Source: Rhodospirillales bacterium | GTDB taxonomy: Bacteria; Pseudomonadota; Alphaproteobacteria; SMXQ01 | NCBI GenBank assembly: GCA_018666775.1 | Contig: JABIXC010000002.1 | Location: forward strand, 1 to 64,000 | Length of the DNA stretch: 64,000 nt | Direction: 5' to 3' | In this document: piece by piece, positions 44,911-55,003 of the stretch | Layout of the letters: each line of letters begins with the position of its first letter | Numbering within the stretch: position 1 is the stretch's first letter | Program-made: the position numbers and the translations under genes | Notes under the pieces: model-generated | The model's input: the letters and a program-made list of their open reading frames with translations, nothing else | What the model was told of the DNA's origin: nothing | Databases searched by the model: none

Positions 44911-47156
44911 CACAAACAAACGAACAACCGACCCGGCCCGTGACCCTGATGTTGGCTCAAACGCTGCTTGTTTGCGCAGCGTTTGTCATGGGGCCTATCA
45001 TCCAGATTGACGCAACATCAAATGCCGGTGCCGCCCAGGCCCAGGCCCAGGCGACAAAACAAAAAAGCATCAAGATCGCGCCATACGTGATTCTTCGGGC
45101 CGATGAAATTTCATTTAACGATAAATCCAAAATTGCCACGGCCAGAGGCAAGGTTGAAATTTCTCATAAGGGTCGGTTTTTACGCGCTGATACTGTGACC
45201 TATGAAGAAAAGACCGACACCTTCTCAGTGATCGGGAACGTCACTATGGTTGAACCCAATGGTGATGTTATCTTTGGCGAGCGTAGCCAATTTACAAACC
45301 AGTTCAAGGACGGCTTCATCGAAGGCTTTCGCATGTTGTTTACCGACAACACACGACTGGCGGCACCCGGCGGCCAGCGCACTGGCGGGGTCATCACCAG
45401 ACTACGCAATGCTATTTTCTCGCCCTGCAACCTATGTGAAAAGGACCCCTCGCGCGCACCACTATGGCGCATTCGTTCGGTTCGCGTCATCCATGATGGT
45501 GAGGCAAAGAATATCAGTTACAAAGACGCCTATTTTGAATTTTTTGGGGTCCCCGTTGCGTACACGCCATATTTTTCTCATCCTGATCCAAATGTAAAAA
45601 GACGTTCCGGCTTTCTTACCCCTAGCTACAGTGAGAATACAGATTTTGGATTTAGTGTGCGACTACCATACTTCTGGGCACTTTCAGAACAAGAGGATGT
45701 CACGCTGACCCCCATTCTCAACACCAATGAAGCCTCCGTCCTTCATGCCGAATATCGCCGCAGCTTCACCAATGGTGAATTGTCCGTTGATACCTCCATC
45801 ACCAATCCGGAACGGCGTGAAGGGGAGACAAAAATCGGCGGCAATGAGATTCGGGGGCATGTGCTTCTTGATGGAAAATTCAGTATCAACCCCACCTGGC
45901 GCACAAATTTCCAATATCAGCGCACCAGTGACGACACCTACCTTCGGCGTTATAGCTTTCATGCTCCGGATAACCAAACCCTGACGTCTTCGGCCAATAT
46001 TGAAGGCTTCCAGGGCCATAAGTATGTGCAACTTAGCGGCTATCATTTCCACGGTTTGCGTGAAACCGATAACCCGGACGAAGCGCCCCTGGTAATGCCC
46101 TTTGGCCAATACAGTTTTGTATCGGAATCAAAAGCCGCCGGCTCATATATAACAGCCGATGCCAGCATGCTGGCCATGCACCGCGACGATGGTGTCGATA
46201 GCCGGAGACTTTCGTTAAAGGGCGGATGGCATTTACCCTATACGGCGCCGGGTGGGGACATTTATGAAATGTCCGCCCTGTTGCAATCAGACATATATTC
46301 CGTGAGCGATGTTACCAATGAAAGCGGAACGGGAACGCAAGATGGCTTTACAGGCAGGGTCCAACCGCAACTCAGCTTCAAATGGCGTTATCCCTTCGTT
46401 CGCAAGGAAAAGGCATCTTCGCAACTGCTTGAACCCATTGTGTCACTAATCGTGTCCCCAAATGGTGGCAACCCATCCAAAATCCCCAATGAAGACAGTC
46501 AGGATATCGAATTTGACGACACCAATCTGTTTTCCGCCAATCGATACACCGGCGTTGACCGGGTTGATGGTGGGCAACGTCTTGTCTATGGCCTCAACTG
46601 GGGCCTTTATGGAGACAAGGGGGGCAGTATTGAAGCCTTTCTGGGCCAAAGCCTTCGACTGCGGTCAGCAACAAACTTTGCTTCGGGCTCTGGCCTTCGC
46701 GATAAAAAATCTGACTTGGTCGGCAAGCTACGCATTAATCCCAACAGCTATTTAGATTTTCTATACCGATTCAGGATTGATCCTGATGGCCCCACAGCCA
46801 ATCGGAACGAATTTGCGGTATCCGCTGGGCCGTCTCGCTTTCGTGCGAGCCTGAATTATATCTTTATCAGCGAAGAAGCGGGTACGGGTGAATTTGGCGA
46901 TCGTGAGGAAATCACAGGTACCCTTAATGCTGAAATTGATAAATTCTGGCAAGCACGGGCTTATATCCGTAAAGATTTGACCGATAATGGGGGGCTTATC
47001 TCTGAATCTTTGGGACTTAGATATGCAGATGAATGTTTTATCTTTGATGCAACCTTTACCCGAAGCTTTACACAGGATCGCGACCTGAAGCCCATAGACA
47101 CCCTCCTTTTTATGCTTACTTTCAAGCATCTGGGCGCGGTCAGAGGTGCTGGTTGA
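44907..47156 (+). CDS. lptD: LPS-assembly protein LptD
   Basis: A 749-residue outer-membrane beta-barrel that inserts lipopolysaccharide into the outer leaflet. A signal segment (about 12-45), an N-terminal OstA/jellyroll domain (about 60-185: ADEISFNDKSKIATARGKVEI) and the barrel (about 230-749) are visible. Cys pattern: CNLC around 172 and one near the C-terminus (ADECFIFDATF), fewer than in E. coli LptD, so the disulfide arrangement differs. The C-terminal strand region LMLTFKHLGAVRGAG is typical. It is followed by surA, its periplasmic chaperone. Confidence 0.97.
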   Translation: MTQTNEQPTRPVTLMLAQTLLVCAAFVMGPIIQIDATSNAGAAQAQAQATKQKSIKIAPYVILRADEISFNDKSKIATARGKVEISHKGRFLRADTVTYEEKTDTFSVIGNVTMVEPNGDVIFGERSQFTNQFKDGFIEGFRMLFTDNTRLAAPGGQRTGGVITRLRNAIFSPCNLCEKDPSRAPLWRIRSVRVIHDGEAKNISYKDAYFEFFGVPVAYTPYFSHPDPNVKRRSGFLTPSYSENTDFGFSVRLPYFWALSEQEDVTLTPILNTNEASVLHAEYRRSFTNGELSVDTSITNPERREGETKIGGNEIRGHVLLDGKFSINPTWRTNFQYQRTSDDTYLRRYSFHAPDNQTLTSSANIEGFQGHKYVQLSGYHFHGLRETDNPDEAPLVMPFGQYSFVSESKAAGSYITADASMLAMHRDDGVDSRRLSLKGGWHLPYTAPGGDIYEMSALLQSDIYSVSDVTNESGTGTQDGFTGRVQPQLSFKWRYPFVRKEKASSQLLEPIVSLIVSPNGGNPSKIPNEDSQDIEFDDTNLFSANRYTGVDRVDGGQRLVYGLNWGLYGDKGGSIEAFLGQSLRLRSATNFASGSGLRDKKSDLVGKLRINPNSYLDFLYRFRIDPDGPTANRNEFAVSAGPSRFRASLNYIFISEEAGTGEFGDREEITGTLNAEIDKFWQARAYIRKDLTDNGGLISESLGLRYADECFIFDATFTRSFTQDRDLKPIDTLLFMLTFKHLGAVRGAG

Positions 47157-47300
47157 ACAACCGGGCCCTTGGCCTGTATTCTCCCCCTAAAATTGCCGCA
47201 TGGGATAAGATGCGGTATTTATTCTTGAAAGTTGACAGGACGATCCAGCCCCATGGTGGTTAATTTCTTTCACAGGCAATCTGTTAAAAGCCGAGGGCAC

Positions 47301-48611
47301 ATGCGTCGTGCTCAAAAAATATGGGCGACCTGTTTGCCTGCATTCATGGCATTCGCGATCTTCGGCACGACGATTTCCTCAAATGCATCCGAAATGCCAA
47401 AAGCCTCCGTTTTAGATATTCTGGCGGTGGTCAATGAATACCCGGTTTCGGCTTATGACCTGAACCAGCGTCTTGATCTTATTATCCGTTCATCAACGCT
47501 GCCCAACACGCCCCGTGCACGGCTCAGTCTGGCACCCAGGGTTTTAAAATCCCTGATCAATGAAGCCCTTCAATTGCAAGAAGCAAAGCGTTTAAAAATT
47601 GTCGTTTCACAGCCCGAAATGAACAGGGCGCTGCGATTGGTTGAAAAACAAAACCGTTTGCAGCCCAACAAGATTTTTCCCTTTTTAAAATCCCGACAAA
47701 TAGGGCAAACAACCTTATTGCGCCAAATCCGTGCTGCCCTTGCCTGGCAGGTTGTGGTTCGCCGCAGATACGCCCATTCAACCATTATTACAGATGAAGA
47801 AATTGACAGGACCCTTGCGCGCTTCAAGGAAAGTGCAAAAAGTCCCCGATTGCTGGCTGCTGAAATTTTTCTTCCCCTGGACAACCCCTCCCAGGAAGCA
47901 ACGGTTCGCAACACTGCCAATAAAATTATTGAAGAAATAAAAGCAGGCGCAAATTTTGCACTGCTCGCCCGGCAATTTTCCCAAAGTGAATCAGCACGCC
48001 ACGGCGGCGACCTTGGCTGGATACAACCGGGGCAGCTGGATCCTCAAATCGAGAAGGTTCTGAAAACGCTCCCCATCAAAGCCCTTTCCATGCCCATCCG
48101 CACCGCTGCTGGATACACCATCGTTTTATTGCGCAATCGACGGGCACCGCCTGAACAAAAGGCAGGAAACACGATCGTCAGCTTGCGCCAAATCATCCTT
48201 GAAGCCCCAAATGGGGCGCGTCCGGATGAACTGCAAAGCCAATTATCCCTTGCCGATACCATCCAAAAAAGTGTTCGCGGTTGTGACGATTTCGCAGCAA
48301 TCGCCAAAGAACTGGGGATAAAACGCTCTGGCAATATCATCCAGGTCAAGATCAAGGAATTGTCGAAAAACCTTCGAACGCTGGTCACCACCATCAAAAC
48401 CGGCGCTGTATCCCCACCGCTGCGGTCTCCAGAGGGCGTTAAAATGATCATGGTGTGCAACAGAAGTAATTCCGGGGGCGGGGGCGCTAATCTGCCCAAT
48501 CGCAATAAAATCCGAACCCTTCTGCTTGGCCGTCGACTTGAAATTCAGGCACGGCGTTACCTGCGTGATCTGCGCCAAACCGCATTTTTGGATATTCGTG
48601 CGTGGCGATAA
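47301..48611 (+). CDS. surA: periplasmic chaperone / peptidyl-prolyl isomerase SurA
   Basis: A 436-residue protein that escorts outer-membrane proteins. ATG 47301 (MRRAQKIWATCLPAFMAFAIF) gives a signal peptide ending near SSNAS and has GAGGG 4-5 nt upstream; earlier in-frame starts at 47232 (TTG) and 47253 are less likely. The SurA_N chaperone domain (AVVNEYPVSAYDLNQRLDLI) is followed by a clear parvulin domain (FSQSESARHGGDLGWIQPGQL) and a second, degenerate one. Its end overlaps pdxA by 10 nt. Confidence 0.94.
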   Translation: MRRAQKIWATCLPAFMAFAIFGTTISSNASEMPKASVLDILAVVNEYPVSAYDLNQRLDLIIRSSTLPNTPRARLSLAPRVLKSLINEALQLQEAKRLKIVVSQPEMNRALRLVEKQNRLQPNKIFPFLKSRQIGQTTLLRQIRAALAWQVVVRRRYAHSTIITDEEIDRTLARFKESAKSPRLLAAEIFLPLDNPSQEATVRNTANKIIEEIKAGANFALLARQFSQSESARHGGDLGWIQPGQLDPQIEKVLKTLPIKALSMPIRTAAGYTIVLLRNRRAPPEQKAGNTIVSLRQIILEAPNGARPDELQSQLSLADTIQKSVRGCDDFAAIAKELGIKRSGNIIQVKIKELSKNLRTLVTTIKTGAVSPPLRSPEGVKMIMVCNRSNSGGGGANLPNRNKIRTLLLGRRLEIQARRYLRDLRQTAFLDIRAWR

Positions 48612-49651
48612 CACCAAAAGCGGGACCATTGGTCCTAACAATGGGAGAGCCCGCCGGAATCGGTGGCGAGATCACCCTTAAAGCTTGGCTTGCACGCACA
48701 AACCAATCAGCCACACCCTTTTTTACTGTTGCTGACCCCGATCACCTGTCGGCCACTGCTGCTGCTTTGGGCTTTGATGTCGCGATCAAAACCATCGAGA
48801 ACCCCGAAGATGCATGGGATGTTTTCGACACGGCCTTGCCCGTTATGGCCGAACCCCTTCCCGGCCCTGTCACGCCGGGCCAGCCAAGCAAAGCCAATGC
48901 AAGTGCTGTCATAGCGTCAATACGGCGGGCTGCAGAATTCGTCCGCACGAAAGAATCCTGTGCCATGGTCACCAATCCCATTCACAAGAAAATTCTGGCA
49001 GACACGGGGTTTTCCCATCCCGGACACACTGAATATTTGGCGGAACTAACCGATACTGAGACCCCCATCATGATGCTGGCCTGCCCGGGGCTGCGGGTGG
49101 TGCCCGTGACCATCCATGTTGCCTTGAACAAAGCCATCAAAATGCTCAGCACTGATGCCATAAAAGGCGCGGCACGCATAACCGCACGGGCATTGACCAC
49201 CGATTTTGGTATCCCCACCCCTCGCCTTGCTATCGCTGCGCTTAATCCCCACGCCGGAGAAGACGGGATGATGGGTGAAGAAGACGAAACCATCATCGCC
49301 CCGGCCATCCAGACATTGGCACAAGAAGGCATCGATGTTTTTGGGCCCGCCGCACCAGACAGTTTGTTTCATACCCGGGCCAGAAAAACCTATGATGCGG
49401 TCATCTGCATGTATCATGATCAAGCCCTGATCCCGCTAAAGACGGTTGATTTTGATCAAGGCGTCGACATCACCCTTGGCCTTCCCATTGTCCGCACCTC
49501 CCCTGATCACGGCACCGCTTTTGATATCGCCGGGCGCGGCATTGCCCGTGAATCCAGTTTGTTGGCAGCCATGGACATGGCACTTGAAATCGCCCAAAAC
49601 CGTTCTTCAGCAAAGCTAGGAAAGGTAATTGGCCGCCATGGACCCCGATAA
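48602..49651 (+). CDS. pdxA: 4-hydroxythreonine-4-phosphate dehydrogenase
   Basis: A 349-residue enzyme of pyridoxal phosphate synthesis. It shows LTMGEPAGIGGEITLKAW, VTNPIHKKILADTGFSHPGHTEYLAELT, the metal-binding ALNPHAGEDGMMG and YHDQALIPLKTVDFDQGVDITLGLPIVRTSPDHGTAFDIAG. The start is a GTG inside the end of surA. It overlaps rsmA by 14 nt; surA-pdxA-rsmA is a widely conserved order. Confidence 0.97.
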   Translation: MAITPKAGPLVLTMGEPAGIGGEITLKAWLARTNQSATPFFTVADPDHLSATAAALGFDVAIKTIENPEDAWDVFDTALPVMAEPLPGPVTPGQPSKANASAVIASIRRAAEFVRTKESCAMVTNPIHKKILADTGFSHPGHTEYLAELTDTETPIMMLACPGLRVVPVTIHVALNKAIKMLSTDAIKGAARITARALTTDFGIPTPRLAIAALNPHAGEDGMMGEEDETIIAPAIQTLAQEGIDVFGPAAPDSLFHTRARKTYDAVICMYHDQALIPLKTVDFDQGVDITLGLPIVRTSPDHGTAFDIAGRGIARESSLLAAMDMALEIAQNRSSAKLGKVIGRHGPR

Positions 49652-50528
49652 AAATGATGCCATTGCCAATCAGCCCCCGCTTCGTGATGTCATTGCGCGC
49701 GCGGGCCTTAATGCACGGAAATCATTGGGGCAGCATTTTTTGCTCGACCTCAACCTCACCACACGCATTGCCCGCGCAGCAGGTGACATCAATGGCGCCA
49801 CGGTCATTGAAATTGGCCCGGGCCCTGGTGGGCTGACCCGCTCGATCCTTGCCGAAGGGGCCGATCATATTATCGCCATCGAAAAGGACCACCGCTGTCG
49901 CGCTGCTCTTCAGCCTCTGGTCGATGCAGCAAAGGGCCGTCTGGAATTGATTGATGCCGATGCATTGGAACTGGTCGAGCCCGACTTTATTCGGGCCCAC
50001 GGATTTGATCCAAAACAGATCTGCCTGATTGCCAACCTGCCCTATAACATTGCCACCGAGCTGATCGTTCGGTGGCTGCGTCTGACCTATGATGATCCCG
50101 AATTATTCAAGGCCATGGTCATCACCATCCAAAAAGAAGTGGGCGCGCGCCTGTGTGCAAGCCCCCATTCAAAGGCCTATGGCCGGCTTTCGGTTATGAG
50201 CCAATGGCTGTGCAAAGCAGATATCGTTTTTGATATTGGTGCCCGCGCTTTTACCCCGCCGCCCAATGTCACCTCCAGTGTGATTCGCCTGATCCCAAGG
50301 CCCCAACCCATCGCACCCGCACCCTGGGATGAAATGCAGGGCATGGTTCGCCACGCCTTTGGACAGCGGCGCAAGATGCTGCGTTCCAGCCTCAAAAGCC
50401 TTGGCGCTGATGTTGACCTTGGTGCCTTGTTTGCAGACTCTGGCGTAGCCCCCGATGTTCGGGCAGAAGCCGTTGATGTGGAAGGGTTTTGTGCCTTGGC
50501 CCGGGCATGGGCGGATCAACGAAAATAA
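49638..50528 (+). CDS. rsmA: 16S rRNA (adenine1518/1519-N6)-dimethyltransferase
   Basis: A 296-residue KsgA methyltransferase acting late in 30S assembly. It shows SLGQHFLLDLNLTTRIA, the SAM-binding VIEIGPGPGGLTRSIL and the catalytic LIANLPYNIATELIVRWL, then the C-terminal FGQRRKMLRSSLKSLG. ATG 49638 is chosen over the TTG at 49629. It converges on gmk. Confidence 0.97.
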   Translation: MDPDKNDAIANQPPLRDVIARAGLNARKSLGQHFLLDLNLTTRIARAAGDINGATVIEIGPGPGGLTRSILAEGADHIIAIEKDHRCRAALQPLVDAAKGRLELIDADALELVEPDFIRAHGFDPKQICLIANLPYNIATELIVRWLRLTYDDPELFKAMVITIQKEVGARLCASPHSKAYGRLSVMSQWLCKADIVFDIGARAFTPPPNVTSSVIRLIPRPQPIAPAPWDEMQGMVRHAFGQRRKMLRSSLKSLGADVDLGALFADSGVAPDVRAEAVDVEGFCALARAWADQRK

Positions 50529-50543
50529 GCACGTATTGGCCCG

Positions 50544-51179
50544 TTATTGGCCTTCGCGTAAAGACCGGACAAAATTATCAAGACCAACCAGGCGGTCACG
50601 CTTGATCCGTTCGGCGGCCAATATGGCCTGCACTTCGGCGACACTTTCTTCGATGTCATCATTGACGATGATGTAGTCATATTCACGGTAATGGCTCATC
50701 TCATCAGCCGCCTTTGACATGCGGCTGGCCACAACTTCTTCGCTGTCTTGGGCACGGGTATTCAGGCGCCGCTCCAGTTCATGGGTGGAGGGTGGCAAAA
50801 TAAAGACGCTGGCCACATCGGGGGCCGCATTCTGGGCCAGTTGCTGGGTCCCCTGCCAATCAATATCGAACAAAATATCCCGACCTGATTCCAGAAATTC
50901 GTCTACATCCGCGCGCGGGGTGCCGTAATAATTATCAAAGACCTGCGCATATTCCAGAAATTCCTGACGATTGATCATCAGGTTGAATTCTGTTGGATCA
51001 ACAAATTTATAATCAATGCCCTGGGTTTCGCCCGGGCGTTTGGATCGCGTCGTCACAGAAACTGACATCATCAAATTAGGGTCACGTTCCAAAAGCAATC
51101 GTGACAGGGTTGTCTTGCCCGCACCTGAAGGCGAAGACAATATCAACATCACACCACGGCGTCGTATTCCTGTTTCCAT
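50544..51179 (-). CDS. gmk: guanylate kinase
   Basis: A 211-residue kinase phosphorylating GMP/dGMP. The P-loop is SSPSGAGKTTLSRLLL; then SVTTRSKRPGETQGIDYKFV and ILFDIDWQGTQQL. ATG 51179 (METGIRRRGVM) is chosen; a TTG three codons earlier is possible. It follows yicC by 23 nt, a common pairing, and is last in the fatty-acid operon direction. Confidence 0.97.
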   Translation of the reverse strand: METGIRRRGVMLILSSPSGAGKTTLSRLLLERDPNLMMSVSVTTRSKRPGETQGIDYKFVDPTEFNLMINRQEFLEYAQVFDNYYGTPRADVDEFLESGRDILFDIDWQGTQQLAQNAAPDVASVFILPPSTHELERRLNTRAQDSEEVVASRMSKAADEMSHYREYDYIIVNDDIEESVAEVQAILAAERIKRDRLVGLDNFVRSLREGQ

Positions 51180-51202
51180 CCTGATCAACCCGTTCCCAAA
51201 AC

Positions 51203-52090
51203 CTACTGTATATTTTGAACCTGTTCGCGAAACTGCTCAATAGCCGCCTTCAGGGCAAGCCCCGTTCTGGTCAGTTCAAGGTCTTGAGACTTTGAACACA
51301 GCGTATTTGCTTCGCGGTTAAATTCCTGAGATAGAAAATCCAGTCGACGCCCCACAGCATCCCCCGATGCCAACAGTTCGCGTGCCTGCGCAATATGTGC
51401 ATCCAGGCGATCAATTTCTTCGCGTATATCAGCCTTGCCCACCATCATGGCAATTTCCTGAGCCAAACGGTCTTCCGGTGGGCTTTGGGATGCCTCCAGA
51501 AATTCAGCAATCTGGTTTTTAACTCTGGCAGCGATGGCATCGGGCTGGGCTGCCGCCAAGGTGCGGGCCGCCCCCGATAGGGTTTCAATTTCATCGACAA
51601 ACCCCAAAAGCACCAAAAGCATGCGCGCACCCTCTTCGCGACGGGCTTCGGCGATTTTGTCCAATGCAGAACCAAGGCTTTTCACCATAGCCTGTTCACG
51701 CGAACGCCTGACAGCATCGCTATCTGTGGCTTCTTCTGCTTCTAAAATGCCGCGCAACCTTAACAAACCATCGACCTGGGGCGGCTTCGCCCCGGTTTTG
51801 GCCTGCACGGTTTCGGCAATGGCCAACACATGGTTCAAAAGATCTTCATTCAATTTGTATCCGGCAATTTCAGGTGCCGCGGTCAGATTGAGATTAAGGT
51901 TAAAACTGCCGCGTTTGAATTTTTTAGAGGCCTGATCGCGGGCCTGAATTTCAAGCGCTTCCATGCCTGAGGGAAGGCGGACCCGGATGTCCAACCCACG
52001 ATTGTTGACGCTGCGTACTTCCCAACGCCAGGAAAATGCCTCATGGGCACCCTCTTCACGGGCAAACCCCGTCATGCTTTCAATGGACAT
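51203..52090 (-). CDS. yicC: YicC/YloC family endoribonuclease
   Basis: A 295-residue protein with the family start IESMTGFAREEG, EVRSVNNRGLDIRVRLP and the C-terminal DFLSQEFNREANTLCSKSQDLELTRTGLALKAAIEQFREQVQNIQ. YicC-type proteins are reported as RNases acting on small or structured RNAs; E. coli YicC degrades RyhB. It lies between mltG and gmk. Confidence 0.95.
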   Translation of the reverse strand: MSIESMTGFAREEGAHEAFSWRWEVRSVNNRGLDIRVRLPSGMEALEIQARDQASKKFKRGSFNLNLNLTAAPEIAGYKLNEDLLNHVLAIAETVQAKTGAKPPQVDGLLRLRGILEAEEATDSDAVRRSREQAMVKSLGSALDKIAEARREEGARMLLVLLGFVDEIETLSGAARTLAAAQPDAIAARVKNQIAEFLEASQSPPEDRLAQEIAMMVGKADIREEIDRLDAHIAQARELLASGDAVGRRLDFLSQEFNREANTLCSKSQDLELTRTGLALKAAIEQFREQVQNIQ

Positions 52091-52213
52091 GACTTAAAAA
52101 CCGCCGATCTTCTTGTTTAAATACTGCTCGCCAATATATCCCGTAGGGGAACCCCCAACAAGGTGACAATTATTTTGACCAACACCGCTCACCTGGGGAT
52201 CAGTTGTTTGGGA

Positions 52214-53266
52214 TCAATGCTTTGGGCCAACCGTTTTTTTACCGGTTTTCTTTACCAATTTCTTTTTGGATTTACCCAGCCGCCGGTCACGGATTTTTCG
52301 CCATTGGCGAACATTTCGATTATGGCTTTTCAGGGTCTTGGCAAAGACATGGCCCCCCTTGCCATCAGCGACAAAATACAGCGCATCACTTTTCAAAGGA
52401 TGAAGCACGGCCAGAAAGGCCGCACGGCTCGGATTGGCAATGGGTTCTGGTGGCAGGTCTTTATGAAGATAAGTATTGAACGGATTTGGTTTTTTCAGGT
52501 CCGCGCGCGTCAACGCACGGCCCAAAACCCGCCCTGATGCAGATGTTTCAATCGCAACCCCATAGGCAACCGTTGGATCGGATTGCAGGGGCATTTTTAA
52601 ACGCAAACGATTGATAAAGACGGCGGCAACCTTCGCCCGTTCTGCGGCCACACCGGTTTCCTTTTCGACAATGGATGCAAGAATGATCGCATCATGGGGC
52701 GATTTGAACGGCAAATTTTGCGCACGCCTTCCCCACCGGAATGCAATTTCATTGATCATGGCCGCTTCCATACGGGTAATCAGGTTTGACCGGGTGTCGC
52801 CATACAAATAATGGTAGGTGTCGGGAAACAGTGCACCTTCTGCGGGAATGCTATCAATGGGTCCTGACAACCCATACGCTGCACGCAATGCAATAATGGC
52901 CTGGGTCGATGTCATCCCTTCGGGCAGGGTAAATTTACGCACCACCGTTTTACCGGCAACAAGAATATCCGTGATTTCGCGGGGGCTGACATGGGATTGA
53001 AAACTGTATTCACCGGCCTGAATTCGCCCTTGATTACCGGTCAATCGCACGCCCATTTTGAAAATGAATTCAGAAGGAATGATCCCATGGCGTTTCAGCA
53101 AACCGGCAATGGTACTGAGCCCTGCCCCTTTGGGAATGACCACCAAAGCGTTGCCTTTAAGGGAGCCCGGGTGTTCAAAGCCATTAAAAATAGCCGCAAC
53201 ACCCAGCAGGGCCGCCAAACAAACAGCACCTGCCAAAAGCCCTAAACGACGGTTTCGACTACCCAT
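52214..53266 (-). CDS. mltG: endolytic transglycosylase MltG
   Basis: A 350-residue membrane-anchored enzyme that cuts nascent peptidoglycan strands and sets their length. One N-terminal membrane segment (GLLAGAVCLAALLGVAAIF), then a LysM-like region, then the YceG domain with EGALFPDTYHYLYGDT, the catalytic Glu in ASIVEKETGV and PLQSDPTVAYG. A Lys-rich tail ends the protein. It starts 11 nt after fabF. Confidence 0.96.
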   Translation of the reverse strand: MGSRNRRLGLLAGAVCLAALLGVAAIFNGFEHPGSLKGNALVVIPKGAGLSTIAGLLKRHGIIPSEFIFKMGVRLTGNQGRIQAGEYSFQSHVSPREITDILVAGKTVVRKFTLPEGMTSTQAIIALRAAYGLSGPIDSIPAEGALFPDTYHYLYGDTRSNLITRMEAAMINEIAFRWGRRAQNLPFKSPHDAIILASIVEKETGVAAERAKVAAVFINRLRLKMPLQSDPTVAYGVAIETSASGRVLGRALTRADLKKPNPFNTYLHKDLPPEPIANPSRAAFLAVLHPLKSDALYFVADGKGGHVFAKTLKSHNRNVRQWRKIRDRRLGKSKKKLVKKTGKKTVGPKH

Positions 53267-53277
53267 TGGCCCGCGCC

Positions 53278-54540
53278 TTAGGCGTATTCCGAGAAGACAA
53301 GAGAGGCGTTCGTCCCGCCAAAACCAAACGAATTGGAAAGCGCGTGACGGACCGGTTTTTCCTTGGCCGTCAAGGGCACCAGATCAATATCGCAGCCTTC
53401 AGACGGGTTTTCCAAATTAAGCGTTGGCGGCAAAACCCCGTCACGAATGGCAAGCATGGCAAATATCGCCTCCACCGCACCCGCTGCCCCCAAAAGATGC
53501 CCAATGGCAGACTTGGTTGATGACATGGATAATTTATAGGCATGGTCACCAAACAGCCGCTTGACGGCATTCAACTCAATCGCATCACCCAGCGGCGTGG
53601 ATGTTCCATGGGCATTGATGTAATCGATGTCTTCTAGATTAAGGCCCGCACGCTTGATCGCAGCCGTCATGGCGCGATACCCACCATTACCATCACTGGC
53701 AGGTGCGGTAATATGATACGCGTCTCCGGACATGCCATAGCCCGTCAGTTCGGCATAAATTTTAGCGCCGCGCCTTTTGGCGTGTTCCAGTTCTTCCAGA
53801 ACAACAACGCCAGCACCTTCACCCATGACAAACCCATCACGATCCCGGTCCCATGGTCGTGATCCCTGTTCCGGGGTGTCGTTAAAGCCGGTGGACAAGG
53901 CCTTTGCTGAAGAAAAACCAGCGTATGCGAGCCTGCAAACGGCCGCTTCTGTACCACCAGCAACCATCACATCGGCATCATCCATCTGGATCATGCGCCC
54001 GGCATCGCCAATGGCATGGGCACCGGTTGCGCACGCCGTCACAACGGCATGGTTGGGCCCGCGAAAGCCGTATTTAATGGAGACATGGCCCGATGCCAGA
54101 TTAATCAAGGCTGATGGGATGAAAAATGGGCTGATCCGGCGCGCACCACGCTCATTCAACTTTATGGCCGATTCGGCAATGGCCGGAAGCCCACCGATGC
54201 CCGATCCAATCATCACACCGGTGCGTTCGCAATCTTCATCGCCTTCAGGTTTCCAGCCGGAATCTTCGACTGCCTGAATGGCAGCCCCCATGGAAAACAC
54301 AATGAAGCGATCCATCTTGCGCTGCTCTTTGGGCAACACCCAGTCATCGGCATCAAAGATGGCTTTCCCGGCATCGCCTGTCGGAATTTCACCACCAATG
54401 CGGCACGGCAGATCAGAAACATCAAAGGACTCGATCGCCCGAATGCCTGTTTCACTTTCTTTAACACGATTCCAGACCGCATCAGCCCCACACCCAAGGG
54501 GGGTAACAAGGCCAAGACCGGTAACAACAACACGTCTCAT
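53278..54540 (-). CDS. fabF: 3-oxoacyl-ACP synthase II
   Basis: A 420-residue condensing enzyme for fatty-acid elongation. The Cys-His-His triad is visible: VTACATGAHAIG, NAHGTSTPLGDAIE and KSAIGHLLGAAGAVEA; the thiolase fold starts RRVVVTGLGLVTPLG. It lies 63 bp after acpP and is followed by mltG, the order seen in many proteobacteria. Confidence 0.98.
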   Translation of the reverse strand: MRRVVVTGLGLVTPLGCGADAVWNRVKESETGIRAIESFDVSDLPCRIGGEIPTGDAGKAIFDADDWVLPKEQRKMDRFIVFSMGAAIQAVEDSGWKPEGDEDCERTGVMIGSGIGGLPAIAESAIKLNERGARRISPFFIPSALINLASGHVSIKYGFRGPNHAVVTACATGAHAIGDAGRMIQMDDADVMVAGGTEAAVCRLAYAGFSSAKALSTGFNDTPEQGSRPWDRDRDGFVMGEGAGVVVLEELEHAKRRGAKIYAELTGYGMSGDAYHITAPASDGNGGYRAMTAAIKRAGLNLEDIDYINAHGTSTPLGDAIELNAVKRLFGDHAYKLSMSSTKSAIGHLLGAAGAVEAIFAMLAIRDGVLPPTLNLENPSEGCDIDLVPLTAKEKPVRHALSNSFGFGGTNASLVFSEYA

Positions 54541-54603
54541 GGCTGCTCGGATGTAGTTTGAGTTTTACATTTACCCGACATCAGGCCGGGTTCTGAGCAC
54601 AGA

Positions 54604-54837
54604 TTAGGAATTCGCTTCAATATAAGTAATGGCATCCTTCACGGTGAGGATTTTTTCAGCTGCGTCATCAGGGATTTCGCAGCTAAATTCTTCCTCAAAT
54701 GCCATGACGAGCTCAACCGTATCAAGGCTATCTGCCCCAAGGTCGTCGATAAAACTCGCGGTTTCTGTAACCTTGGCGTCATCAACGCCCAGATGTTCAA
54801 CAACGATCTTGGTTACGCGTTCAGCTACATCGCTCAT
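54604..54837 (-). CDS. acpP: acyl carrier protein
   Basis: A 77-residue acidic carrier of growing acyl chains. The phosphopantetheine site Ser37 is in [19 protein letters not shown]. It is separated from fabG by 166 bp, which contains a short hairpin (ACGGCA/TGCCGT, 54900-54913), so acpP probably has an extra promoter for its high expression. Confidence 0.99.
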   Translation of the reverse strand: MSDVAERVTKIVVEHLGVDDAKVTETASFIDDLGADSLDTVELVMAFEEEFSCEIPDDAAEKILTVKDAITYIEANS

Positions 54838-55003
54838 TTTTTATCTTTCCTCGGATAACGATCCCGGTCTGGGAATTGGTTGGTTTGCCTATTTTTATCA
54901 CGGCAAGTGCCGTTTCGTAACATACTTTTCCAGCCTTGACTAGCCTCTGAGCCGCCGCTGAACCAGCATCAATCTAGGCCATAATTTAGCCTTTAAAAAA
55001 TCA